From Isoetes taiwanensis (Eukaryota; Streptophyta; Lycopodiopsida; Isoetales; Isoetaceae), in the NCBI GenBank assembly GCA_021234155.1, contig JAJEKV010000039.1, forward strand, positions 6,860,912-6,924,911: 64,000 nt of DNA. Reading direction: 5' to 3'. The position numbers and the translations under genes are program-made. Each line of letters opens with the position of its first letter. Within the stretch, counting starts at the first letter, position 1. The notes under the pieces were generated by a model, which was not told the origin of the DNA, ran no database searches, and saw only the letters and a program-made list of their open reading frames with translations. Of the stretch, positions 22,201-31,789 are shown in pieces.

Positions 22201-23037
22201 ATTATCCCGAAAGGTACGAAACCAGATCTGCTGGCATCCCCAAGAGAAATCAGCATCCTTCAGGTAGGCGGTGTTTAATTTAAACACAGTGCGGCTCGGC
22301 CTAGCTGCAGCCGCTCCCTGAGAGATCAACTGAGGAAAATGGTCAGAGACTGCGGTAGACAAAATGTTCGTCCGCCTGAGCCGAGGCGCCTGGTCCGCTG
22401 CCAGGGTATTAACATTGCATCTGTCGTGTCGAGCGTATGCACGGCCGACCCCCGTCCACTGATTACACCACGTGAACGAAGAGTCGCCCGCCGCCTCTGC
22501 CAGGTGCAAGGAGTCCAGCAACATCATCCACTGCTGCCGCTCAAAACCCTGCACGACTTCTGCTCCTCTGCCACATCTATCATGGATGGACTCCACCATG
22601 TTGAAGTCGCCCAACAGCAGCCAAGCCACATCCGCCCCCAAGGATGCGACCTTATGCCTTAACGACGCCCATAACGCCCCTCTCTGCTGCGCACTGTTGT
22701 GAGCGTAGACGTTCACAATCCCCCACTCGTGCGGGCCCTCACGCCACTTGACGATGACCCACCTGCCCCAACGGTCAGTCATGGTGAAAGTCACCTGCAC
22801 ATGCATCTTCCACGCAATGGCAGTCCCACCCTTAGAGGCTCCAGAGGTGGCAACCGCAGCAGCGTATTGCGGCCCAAACATGTCCAACAGTGCCCGAGCG
22901 TCCCCCCTGTGACACTTGTGTTCCTGAAGGCACAAGATATCTGGATCCAACTTACGAACGGCCAACGCCACTCTCGTTCTTTTCGCAGGTGACGAGCGCA
23001 CCCCACGAACATTCCAGCTCACTATCTTCTTGTCCAT
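19270..23037 (-). pseudogene. LINE ORF2: endonuclease, reverse transcriptase, zf-RVT
   Basis: From the start at 23037, residues 1-230 form an exonuclease-endonuclease-phosphatase domain: KKIVSWNVRGVRSS, ILCLQEHKC, WLLLGDFNMV and the terminal SDHFPQL. The reverse transcriptase follows with FAKAYDSVRW, GVRQGCPLAPFLF and the catalytic QYADD near residues 693-697. The frame breaks near 20755. It continues in a second frame (to 20267) with VRNFVWGG and AWWKCVRPKAAGGLGF, and in a third (20670-19270). The third contains the zf-RVT domain (NPISPPKIRVLLWQ, then CPMCGACVETLEHCMFLC) and ends at 19270. It acts in target-primed reverse transcription. One or two frameshifts make this copy probably inactive, though the decay is slight. 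Confidence 0.9.
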
Positions 23038-23684
23038 AACTACTACTACTGAGACGCAGGATCTTTACGATGCTTCTTTTTTCGCCTTGCCGTTTTGCGA
23101 AAAGCAGGCCTTGATCGACGAAGTCATATGGAACAAGAGCGAGCGGATTATCTGTGAGTGCAACCTCTGCCTCCAGATCCACCTCATCTGCCCACGAGCG
23201 TACCCGAGCCACCTTATCCAGTTCCATCCCCTCCGAGGAGGCTTGGGTGGATAATTTGCGGGGAGTCCGGACGGCTGCACCAACCGCCTCAACCCGCCCC
23301 GAGCCCAACCGCAAGGATTGTTGCTCGGCCCGTTCGAAGCCTTTGGATGTGCCGCGAACTTCGGGCCACCGCTCATGGAGATCACAGGCCCGCCGCCCCA
23401 CCGCTGGCCGCCAGCCCATCATCCGCATGGCTGCAGCGGTCTATCCGATACCAGGGCCGGCTGAGTCCTAGCTGAAGGGGCCTCCTCCACCCGCCGAGCT
23501 TGGGACGGAACCTGCTCCCCATCCTGTGGAACCTTCTTCATTGCCTCTTGTGGAGCCCCCGGTATTGACGCGGGCCTGCACTCAGGAATTGAGCCGGCGA
23601 AGACCTGGAGGGCGGGAAACATTCTCTGAATCTCTGCCCCATTCAACAGCCTGAGGGAAAACCGAAAGTACCATTCTCCGCCTC

Positions 23685-25193
23685 CTACTTGCCACCGAGG
23701 GGAGGCAATGGACTATCCGCGGGTAGAGCAACACAAATCTTAGGCTCCCGCACTATGGAGTGCGCAATATGACCGCCAATCCCATTGGCAATCGCAACCA
23801 TGAACTCCGGCAACAACATATCCGCGGGAAGATCCATTACCTGAAACCAACATGGGATCTTCAGGGCCGACAAGGACCGAGCGCTCACGCCAGGAGTGTA
23901 ATGCTGGTAAATCAGGTAATTCCCCCACATGAGGTCCACCCCTCTCGCTATTATTCTCTCCACTACCGGGGGAGCATCGAACATGAGGAGGAAGAAATTG
24001 TTCCCTAGGAACTTCAGGGACTGAAACGGCGAGATGCCCAATCGCTTGAAGTGAGCCTGCAGCCACCCGCCAACTCTCCTGATGTCCAGCACTCCAGTAT
24101 AGTACACCACCACTGCGCACGAGACAAGGTTGGAAATCGACCTGAGGTGCTGCTGATGATCAAGCTCAACTATGGCAGCCGGAGAGCCGATGGGGTCCAC
24201 CTGCAACTCCCTCTTGTTGTGCCGATTCAAGAAGGCCAAAGCCTCCTCCATCCGATAAGTGTCAGCCGGCGCCACGGTGTGCCGGATCCATTCTGAGAAC
24301 CGCGGACGTGAAAGCCGGCTCACCGTATCGTTTGTCCGCCACGCAGGTCCCGCCGCACTAACTCCATGTCCTTCGCCCACACGCCTCCCCAGACTTGGGA
24401 TGTCCCGTCCTGACGGCTTATGCAGATGCTGTGGCGTACCACCACACCCCATGCCCGAAGGCGAACTACACACCGGCTCTGCCACTGCAAAAGGATCCTC
24501 CGGCAGCACAGAGACAGGCGAGTGTGGACTCGCAAGCGGAGTCACTGTCTCAAGTGGCGGCATGCTGGCTGGGACCACAAATTCTGCTTGCCCCACCGCT
24601 TGTACATCCCCAGCAGGAAGACTCCTCACCAGACCGCCGCTTTCACAGACCTCCATAGGGCCCCGCCCAGACCCTAGCTGCTGCACAGAATCCAAAAGAG
24701 CTTCCTTCCTATCTCCGATCTCCACAGGCCCTTGCCCCGACCCTGGCTGCTGCGCACAACCCAGAGGGGAGCTTACTGCTGTCCGCCCTACCCCTTCTCC
24801 CCCCAACACACTACACATCTCAGACCGATGGGTACCAGCCTGCAGTGGCCCGCTATCCCCCTCCGCTACTGCCTCAAGCGAAGACCTGACCAGGTCCGGC
24901 CCTGGGGCAACCGGATCTGTTGGCAACACAAATCCTAGCCCAGCTGGCCGGCCATGAGGCCCAGGAGCTCCCGCGATCCTCTCGGCTCCGACCATCTCTT
25001 CTGCAATAGAAACTGGTGATAGCCCCAGCCCCATGGTTCGGCTGTGTGACCCCAAAACTGCCAAATCAATCCCACCAGCCCCCTTCTCTGCCATACCTGA
25101 AGCAGATCGCCCCAATCCTTCACCTGGCTCTGTAAGATGCAGAGACACCGTCCCAGCAAGCCGGGGCTGTTGCCCCTGGCCTCCCGCAACCAA
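23685..25193 (-). CDS. LINE ORF1 protein, DUF4283-like
   Basis: A 502-codon open frame upstream of ORF2. The first ~290 residues are low-complexity Gly/Pro/Ser-rich. The C-terminal ~200 resemble the DUF4283 RNA-binding-like domain of plant L1 ORF1 proteins, with LGNNFFLLMFDAPPVVERII, GVDLMWGNYLIYQHYTPG and IPCWFQVMDLPADML. The usual CCHC knuckle after this domain is not visible before the stop. Frames between 23037 and 23685 (one 158 codons, overlapping ORF2) may be the shifted remainder. The start is the first Met of the open frame and is uncertain. Confidence 0.75.
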   Translation of the reverse strand: MVAGGQGQQPRLAGTVSLHLTEPGEGLGRSASGMAEKGAGGIDLAVLGSHSRTMGLGLSPVSIAEEMVGAERIAGAPGPHGRPAGLGFVLPTDPVAPGPDLVRSSLEAVAEGDSGPLQAGTHRSEMCSVLGGEGVGRTAVSSPLGCAQQPGSGQGPVEIGDRKEALLDSVQQLGSGRGPMEVCESGGLVRSLPAGDVQAVGQAEFVVPASMPPLETVTPLASPHSPVSVLPEDPFAVAEPVCSSPSGMGCGGTPQHLHKPSGRDIPSLGRRVGEGHGVSAAGPAWRTNDTVSRLSRPRFSEWIRHTVAPADTYRMEEALAFLNRHNKRELQVDPIGSPAAIVELDHQQHLRSISNLVSCAVVVYYTGVLDIRRVGGWLQAHFKRLGISPFQSLKFLGNNFFLLMFDAPPVVERIIARGVDLMWGNYLIYQHYTPGVSARSLSALKIPCWFQVMDLPADMLLPEFMVAIANGIGGHIAHSIVREPKICVALPADSPLPPLGGK

Positions 25194-25259
25194 CCCTACT
25201 CTGATGCTGCCGGATTGGTCAGCACGGGCTACTTAGATTGAGATTTCCAGACCAAAGGA

Positions 25260-27220
25260 GAGTCTGATTGAGGCCATATTCTAATAGAGCTTCCATAACA
25301 AAAAAAAATTAGAGTTCAGACATGCAGTACCACCCAAAATTGTAATTCAAATTTGACGGTCCATGTTGTTTTTTCATACATTCAACTCATCTATTATTCA
25401 CATTTCACTTAAACCAATTACTACTCCAAGGGCATGACTATCTTCCCATGTTTCAGCTAAAGATTGAGCACCACTTGATGTAGGCACGCACACGAACATG
25501 ATGCTGCAATTGTTAATTACATCAATCTGGAGTCAGTTGAGCACTTACTGTAATCAAAAGGAGAAATAAAGTGATTATGCAATAGCAACTTATAAAATAA
25601 CAATAAATTCAAAAAGTTTGTCTCATATATTTTAAAAAATAATAATAACAACTTTCAAATTGTTTGTCTCATATATTAAGGGGTAGGAAACTCTGCCCAT
25701 GGGGCATTAGATTACCAAAAAGAAACAAGCCAAACCTTTCCATAATCGTAAACTGCCAGTCCCTTAAAATTCCTCGATTTTTGAGTGTTTGTTTATTTTA
25801 GGTAATTTTTTGGTATTTAGCCCCTTGGCGGCACCGAGCACCGCCATTACAAGCAACCAGACCATTACCTAGCATCATAATCACAATCATAAATTTTTAA
25901 CTGTTAAATCACAATCATAATAAACTGATAAACTCTTGAACTTGTTTTTTACATTGATTCAATCGATCAAAATTGCACTGCATGCAACATTACAAAATTA
26001 CAATGCACTGCCTCAAAAATTACAATGCCTCCAAAATTACTTTCAAAGGTAAACCTATTTGGTAAATTTCTTAAAGTTTCTAACACAGTTTCTAACACAG
26101 TAACAGAAAACCATTACCTGTGCAAGTAAACTCTGCATGCAATAGTAAATGCCACAACTCCGGACTCCAAACTCGTCAAAATCCTCAAGAACTCGCCAGA
26201 ACTTAACAAAATCCTCAAGAACTCGTCAAAGATTGCTAAACTCGTAAATGCTGGCAGCTCAGACTTCGTAAAACTCGCCAAAAATCATGCAGTCTGAACT
26301 ACTAAATCCTTCACCTCCAAAGTCTGAACTCACCAAGGACTTTAAAAATCGTCAAAAAATCGTCAAGAACACAAGATCTTCATGCATTATACCTGAGAAC
26401 CTACAAAAACAAAACAAGAACGTTAAAACATCACAAAACGCAAAAAAGATAATAAAAACAATGGGCGCCATGCAGCAGAACCTAAAAATAAAAAAAGAAC
26501 ATGCAGCGCCTCAATAAATCGACGGATCGCCATCGCCAAAAGCTTCAGCATTCTCCTCCGTCGCAGGGGAGAAAAGGGGGAAAGAATTGCCACGCCAGAG
26601 AGAAAAAAAAAATTCGCCACGTCATCACTAGAATTTTAAGGGACTTGCGGTTCTCGCTGGGTAGCCGGCCGGATCTGGGGGTTTCCGGCTGGTTACCTAA
26701 CACATATAGGCCATGCCAAATGAAGACTATTTACTTTCTTCCTTTGAGAAATTGTCGTACATTGAGAATGATTTACAAAAATCTAAACCTCCATGTCTAA
26801 TTTGCCACTATAAATTATCCTTCACATAAACAAAAAAAATTCTCTATGGTTTTCCCTCTATATATCAAACAAGGTAATGACCTTTGTTCCTTCCAAATTA
26901 GGTGAATTGCTATTTTTTGCATTCTACTGCAATGTTGCACACACTATTGTGCATTGTTATTGCATTCTACTAATGATCTTATAGAAACTTTGAAAAATAG
27001 AAAGCACCTAGCCTTAAAAGGGCAGTTCAAACAAAAAAACACGAGAAGGTGAGTAGAGATACCTTCTAGCACATTCCTACAAATATTAGTAGGGACACGT
27101 TTCCGCTAAGAACATTAGTAGGGACACCTTCAAGGTGGGAACATTGCTGGCTTATCATTTACATATTAGTAGGGGCAACTTGGTTGGGAGCAGCATTGAC
27201 TTATCATTTACAAGTTTCTA
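25260..27220. other. AT-rich region, short direct repeats, no gene recognised
   Basis: The region carries repeated phrases: ctcgtcaaaatcctcaagaa near 26165-26230 and acattagtagggacac near 27080-27130. A minus-strand frame near 26423-26620 (MAIRRFIEALHVLFLFLG) could be a first exon, but nothing else supports it. Confidence 0.4.
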
Positions 27221-27226
27221 ACTTAT

Positions 27227-27271
27227 GCTCAGCAACGCTGGGCACCATAACTATAACATTATAATATAAGA
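27227..27271. other. Helitron 3' end abutting an inverted Helitron 5' end
   Basis: Hairpin GCTCAGC-AAC-GCTGGGC (27227-27243) plus 7 nt and CTA is a plus-strand 3' end whose final G is lost. It runs straight into ATAACATTATAATATAAGA (27253-27271), the exact reverse complement of the family 5' terminus. Two termini are thus fused with almost no sequence between them. Confidence 0.75.
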
Positions 27272-27361
27272 CGTGTTACTCCGTAGAGCTCGAGAACTTA
27301 CTGTTAGAAAAACAGAGGAAGAAACTCCAATTGAGATCAGTTAACCTAAGCCTGGACCGCG

Positions 27362-27604
27362 CCCCGGGGGATGCACTTATACATAAAGGGGGTATGGTAT
27401 CTGCGTTCAGAGGGTGGCAAAAAACTTCCCTTGTATATACATTTTTAAAAGGCAATATCACCCCTATATGTATAGATATTGCTCTACATCAGTGTCTAAA
27501 AACACCCCTAACCCCTAAGTATACATATACAAATGGTCCAAAAAACACCCCTCCGTTGAACTCTCATGGATTATGCGCTAATGAAAGGTGAATCCCCCGG
27601 GGAC
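27362..27604. repeat. GC-rich inverted repeat (CCCCGGGGGAT arms)
   Basis: CCCCGGGGGAT near 27362-27372 and its reverse complement near 27593-27603 face each other 220 bp apart in AT-rich DNA. The arms are short; this could be a small inverted-repeat insertion. No target duplication was identified. Confidence 0.4.
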
Positions 27605-27860
27605 TGCGCAGGCTTGGCTTCCAGGCCGTACATGGAACTTACACTTCATGCGGCTCTTCTCAAGATGGCTAGCGACATTGCTATTCCACATTAACAAAAA
27701 GTTACATTTGTATCATCGTTGTAAATGTATTTTTTGCATCTAGGCGCATTGCAATGTTTTTTCATCATTGCAATGTTTTCATGATATATCACGTGTATCG
27801 TCAACAGGCTGTATCATTAACATGCGACCAACTTATGCCCAGCAACGCTAGGCACCCTAA

Positions 27861-27864
27861 CTAG
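27861..27864 (+). terminator. Helitron 3' terminus CTAG
   Basis: The CTAG end is preceded by the 27837-27853 hairpin. About 170 bp upstream of it match the interior of the Helitron ending at 34752 (shared phrase atcgtcaacaggctgtatca). LINE coding sequence begins at the next base. Confidence 0.8.
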
Positions 27865-29448
27865 TATACTTGAAAGGTTTGTGTTTACTCTTGGTACCGA
27901 ATGTGACTATCTCGGTCTTTGCGACATTCAATGATAGGCCTATCTCCTTGTTGAAAAAAGCCTCTAATAGCCCTAATAGTTTGTGCAGACCCTTGTTCTT
28001 AGTAGCCATCATGCTTAAGTCATCAGCGTACAACATGATTGGTACTCTAGTGTCCCCTAGATTGGGGGCATCTGCATCTCCCTGTCTTTCTTCTATGAAT
28101 CCTTGTAATGCATCAATGTAAATACAAAATAGGATCGGGGATAATGGGCACCCCTGTTTGACTCTTGTGTCACAGTCTGTCCCTCTTGCTCTATTTTGGC
28201 ATACACTCTCTGGTATAGCCGTGCGATAGAACCTACCATGTCTCCCGGTGCCCTCAGGTCTACTAATGTCTGCAATATCTTTTCTCTTGGGACAGTGTCG
28301 AACGCTTTTCTGAAATTCACAAAGTAGCATAATATCTTCTTCCCCTGCAATTTGCTTTGCTCTATTAGTATTCGAAGGGTTATCAGGTGATCTATAGTCG
28401 AGTGTTCAGGCTGGAAGCCCGCTTGCCCTTGTGCTCTTAGCTTTTCTGTCTCTGCCTAGTACTTCAATTTATTGTCCAGGACCTTCCCGAACCTTCGCGA
28501 AGATAGAGCTTACCATTATCGTTTTGTAGTTTCCTGGTTCCTCCCTACCTCCCCCCTTGTGTAAAGATATTACCCTGTTGTATGTCTATCTATCTGATAC
28601 CCCTGTTTTGACTATGCCATTGAATATCTCGGTGACCCGGTTCCCTATCACTATGTCTACACATTTCAGTAGTTCCACAGTAAGTCCATAGGGATCCGGT
28701 GCCTTGTTATTGGAGATTTTATGTAATGCTACCATCACTTCCTGCTCGCTGAAACACGACTTCTTTGCTTCTGGTGAAACAGGTATTGGCACTGGTGTGG
28801 CCCCTATCCTATACAGTTTTTCGAGGTATTTTTCCCATTCGATCCCTCGACTTCTCTGACTTTTTGTTCCCCTCTCTCCTTTCTTTCAGTCCCTTCCAGA
28901 ACCTCATGGGTTGTTTTTTTAGCATATCTGCTAGGTCCCATTGGTGTTGTAATAAGTTTTTGTTTCGTTTCGATTTCAGCAGTTTTAGGTATGCCACCTT
29001 TTCCTTTTGATATGCTTCCATGCCCTTGTGTTCTTTGACTCTCCTTTTCTGTTCCCTGCATTCCTCATCGTACCATAATGAGGCACTGAACACCTGATTC
29101 TTTCTAGGCCTTTTTCTTTTCCCAAATATATCCGTCGCCATCTGTACTATTATGTCATTCAACTTACTCCCATTCTCATCTGCTTCATGTTTCTCCCAAG
29201 CCCATTTTTCTATGTCTGATCTGACATTTTCTGTGAAGATCTCCGTGTGTTTATTCTGAAAATGTATCTTCATGTTCGTGTCCTTTTCTCTGTCTGGTAA
29301 CTCTGTCTGTTTCCATCCTTCCTGTCTTACTGCCAATTGAATGGGTCTGTGGCTCTCCCTTTTCCCAGTCGGCCAGGGCTTGGAATGTAAGCTGGCTGGG
29401 CAATATGCTGCTAACGGGGCCTGTATGTAGGTTGGCTGAGCTACCCAT
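27865..29448 (-). pseudogene. non-L1 LINE, endonuclease end and reverse transcriptase
   Basis: Broken frames on the minus strand, in order from 29448, begin with the end of an endonuclease region. A linker follows with SLWYDEECREQKRRVKEHKG, typical of LINE polyproteins. Then come the reverse transcriptase motifs NNKAPDPYGLTVELLK, NFRKAFDTVPREK, VKQGCPLSPILFCIYIDAL and the catalytic MLYADD, followed by LNVAKTEIVTFGTKS. Coding stops at KPFKY exactly where the Helitron ends (27865). The continuation is found at 14324 and below. It differs strongly from the L1 copy in sequence, so it is another clade. Confidence 0.85.
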
Positions 29449-29449
29449 T

Positions 29450-29653
29450 GTCCCGGAGTTTGCTTATGATGGTTTGGTACTCTGGTTATGTTCTGTGCTC
29501 TTGATGTTCATGATGTTTTCTTTATTGTCATAGTCTAGCGTTGCACCATAGGTTCTAGCATATGCTACATCAACGTTTGAGTTGACAGTTATGGTTATTG
29601 GAACTTCAGGATTTTTAAGTTGGTAAGGGATATATACAGTTGGTATCAGAGCC
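29450..29653 (+). mobile_element. LTR end and tRNA-Met primer binding site
   Basis: TGGTATCAGAGCC at 29641-29653 is a perfect plant tRNA-iMet primer binding site. It is preceded, after two bases, by TATATACA, a plausible LTR end. The preceding ~190 bp would be the 3' part of an LTR in plus orientation. No gag or pol follows; a minus-strand ORF starts to overlap within 50 bp. It is a remnant. Confidence 0.6.
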
Positions 29654-29695
29654 AAGTTTCGATCTTGGTGTCGCAGGTCCTCGGACCATGAACAA

Positions 29696-30838
29696 TCATG
29701 TACACATGTATTCGTCGTTGAAACCCTGAATATAAGGCAAAATAGACAATATGTATGACCACAAAGTGGAGATATTACCATGGTCATTGCAGCTGCTGCA
29801 AGTATTGCTTATATGTGAGAATGAAGCGCTCCGTCTTGCTGCGAGTATGGGAGCGGGCTGCAGGCCTATCGGGTCTGATCTTTCCAAATGCTTAGTCATC
29901 TCCTTTATTCTATTCTCACAGTTGGAATTAACTTCCAAATCCTTGCTGAGTTTTTCAATGGCAGCTTCTAATTCTTGCAAATCAGCCTTTAAACAATCAA
30001 TGGGAATCATTAGAGCATCTAAGTCAGCAATATAACTTGATTTCTCCTCCTCTAAATGGGATGCCAAAGCCATTTGCACATCAGTTGGCTTCCCGCTTGC
30101 TTTTAAACCTGCCATAATGCCGAACTGCTCACATATTTTTGCATCTTTACTCTGCACAAGTCTTGTCAAGAAGCTCTTATCACTCTCATGCTTCAATAGT
30201 TCAATTTCCATTGTTTTCCTTTTCTCTTTTAAAGTCTGTATTTCATCAAGCATGGAGGCAGAATCTAATGCTCTTGTTTCCCTCCACCTTTTCATCATTT
30301 CCAACTGCTGCCCCAATTCTACCTGAGGCATACATTTAATAGCTTTAACATTGGAAGACTTTAATGTAGCTAATTCTGTCAGGTCAGATTCTTTTTGAGA
30401 GCCTTTTGAATGAAGACTTGCACTTGCTTTCACCTCATCCCAATCAATGCTTACTCCTTTGTAATGAAGTGCGTATGCTCGGGCAAAATACAATGGAATA
30501 TGATGATTTGCAATGTCCCTCCTACAAAAAACGTGCTCATACACAGAAAAAAAATCTGCCATCCAACCAGGCTTAATCCTGCACTCTTGATAACCCCTAA
30601 CAACAGGGGCTTCAGAACCCCAAATATCCTGCACTATTTGCACTAGCCCTGGAAACATGCTATCAAAATTGTTGCTCCTAAGCTGCCTGATGCTTACCTT
30701 GTCAAACTCGGGCGGCAAGACCTCCCGATCTGAAGAAGACCCACTCTTGAGTTTTCGGGCGGCAGTTCTAGTGGGAGACCTTGGCATGGGCTTTCTGAGT
30801 TTGTTGAGGAGATTTCCTTGGAGATGTCTTTGTTCCAA
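29696..30838 (-). CDS. unrecognised coiled-coil protein, 380 codons
   Basis: An open frame from an ATG at 30838. Residues 1-40 are basic and Ser-rich (RSPTRTAARKLKSGSSSDRE). Residues 41-145 look globular, with FDKVSIRQLRSNNFDSMFPG and WMADFFSVYEHVFC. Residues 185-320 are charged and heptad-like, probably coiled coil (IQTLKEKRKTMEIELLKHES, LQELEAAIEKLSKDLEV). The last ~40 residues overlap the retroelement remnant, so the natural C-terminus is probably lost or altered. I do not recognise the family. It lies on the same strand as, and downstream of, the Helitron 5' end at 32553, so it may be captured cargo. Confidence 0.5.
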   Translation of the reverse strand: MEQRHLQGNLLNKLRKPMPRSPTRTAARKLKSGSSSDREVLPPEFDKVSIRQLRSNNFDSMFPGLVQIVQDIWGSEAPVVRGYQECRIKPGWMADFFSVYEHVFCRRDIANHHIPLYFARAYALHYKGVSIDWDEVKASASLHSKGSQKESDLTELATLKSSNVKAIKCMPQVELGQQLEMMKRWRETRALDSASMLDEIQTLKEKRKTMEIELLKHESDKSFLTRLVQSKDAKICEQFGIMAGLKASGKPTDVQMALASHLEEEKSSYIADLDALMIPIDCLKADLQELEAAIEKLSKDLEVNSNCENRIKEMTKHLERSDPIGLQPAPILAARRSASFSHISNTCSSCNDHGNISTLWSYILSILPYIQGFNDEYMCT

Positions 30839-30897
30839 GTCTGTTTCGCCATGATCTCTTCCACGGTGCTTCAGCTCTCTGAAAATGCAAGCTTTTG

Positions 30898-31010
30898 GCT
30901 ATGGAGGTCCTGATCTTGGCTATGGAGGTTCGAATATGGATGTCAAGCTTTCGGCTATGGAGGTTCGAATATGGATGTCAAGCTTTCGGCTATGGAGGTT
31001 CGAGCGGGAG
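30898..31010. repeat. 35-bp tandem repeat upstream of the 380-codon ORF
   Basis: The unit ggctatggaggttcgaatat plus ggatgtcaagctttc occurs about three times, the first divergent. It lies 60-170 bp upstream of the minus-strand ATG at 30838, in its presumed 5' leader. Confidence 0.85.
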
Positions 31011-31270
31011 GAAGGTTGAACAGAGCGCGGGAGGAGAGTTCAAAATTATTTGCCCTATTAATGATTCATTCCAAGAATAATAATTTCTGGAGGGGAGGGA
31101 TTTCCTTACATTTTGAATTTGTAAATGTAAAATACGGGCACTTTTTTTGCCCACCCTTTCATGCTTCTACCCTACTTTCACAATTATACTTCGGCGCTCT
31201 TTGAACACTGCCTCCATTACTTCTGCAGTAACTCAATAGATGTCTTCAATAGGTTTTTCAGCTATCCCTA

Positions 31271-31630
31271 TCAGCCTAAAGTCATGTTTAATCCTATTCT
31301 GCTCCTCAAATTCCAATATGCTTCCCTTTTCTGTTGAAATATGTGATAATTAGTATCGAAATCAGGCTTAAGCTCATTACTTATCCATATATCGATTTTT
31401 TTCAGGAGCTTCTTCAGTGCTATGCATCGGATCACCTCCTTTTTAAGCTTGTACAGATAATCAAGTAACTCCTGTTTCCCCATTGCGTCTTCCTCTTCTT
31501 CCACCCCGCCTACAGGAGCTCTGATCCCGATCAACCGTCTAACGCAATCTTGAAACTCGGTTATGTATTTCTTTTTGAATTTCCTAAGGACTTCCTCCTG
31601 TAGCCTATTTAGCTCATCTAGGATTACCCG
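31271..31630 (-). CDS. unrecognised helical ORF fragment
   Basis: The minus-strand frame contains LDELNRLQEEVLRKFKKKY, then MGKQELLDYLYKLKKEVIRC, LKKIDIWISNELKPDFDTNY and a stop after NMTLG. It is Lys/Glu-rich and helical in character, with no known domain recognised. The frame is open above the first Met (31534) to about 31630. It may be an exon of the same captured gene as the downstream 380-codon ORF. Confidence 0.35.
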   Translation of the reverse strand, partial: RVILDELNRLQEEVLRKFKKKYITEFQDCVRRLIGIRAPVGGVEEEEDAMGKQELLDYLYKLKKEVIRCIALKKLLKKIDIWISNELKPDFDTNYHIFQQKREAYWNLRSRIGLNMTLG

Positions 31631-31789
31631 TGTCCTCGTCCGCTACATGTGCAACTCATTTCTCCCGCACCCACATTCGCTCCGCTCCGTTTCTTCAAAT
31701 ACTTACACCTTTGATATCCTTTGCTCTCCCAATATATTGTAACCCACTCTCATCCTGTTCTTGACTGTTAGCTTTCAGATACGTTCATA

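Larger units (their letters stand above)
19142..25250 (-). mobile_element. L1-type LINE, near full length
   Basis: The minus-strand 3' end is a 14-base poly(A) (T14 at 19142-19155). It is followed upstream by ORF2 (endonuclease, reverse transcriptase, zinc finger) and ORF1. The body is GC-rich against AT-rich surroundings, which marks it as foreign to its site. I found no convincing target-site duplication; ACTTTCAAAT occurs at 19124 and 25651 but is not adjacent to the poly(A). The 5' limit is set by the drop in GC content and is approximate. Confidence 0.85.
14325..27864 (+). mobile_element. 13.5-kb composite Helitron inserted in a LINE
   Basis: The left end starts TCTTATATTATAATGTTAT preceded by A. 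The right end has a hairpin GCCCAGC-AAC-GCTAGGC (27837-27853), 7 nt, then CTAG (27861-27864) followed by T. Insertion between A and T, 5' TC and 3' hairpin plus CTAG are the Helitron hallmarks. A LINE is interrupted exactly at both ends: its C-terminal part lies to the left and its N-terminal part to the right, both on the minus strand. Inside are a purine tract, an internal Helitron 3' end at 16022, repeat X copy A and an L1 LINE. No Rep/helicase is present, so it is non-autonomous. The alternative is two or more adjacent Helitrons with coincidental ends. Confidence 0.65.

Noticed and set aside
20283-25000. Many plus-strand frames of 60-230 codons across the L1 LINE
   Set aside because: They are antisense shadows of ORF1 and ORF2 in GC-rich DNA and show no domains.
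19124-25660. ACTTTCAAAT as target-site duplication of the L1 LINE
   Set aside because: The left copy is 8 bp away from the poly(A) and the right copy is 400 bp beyond the estimated 5' end.
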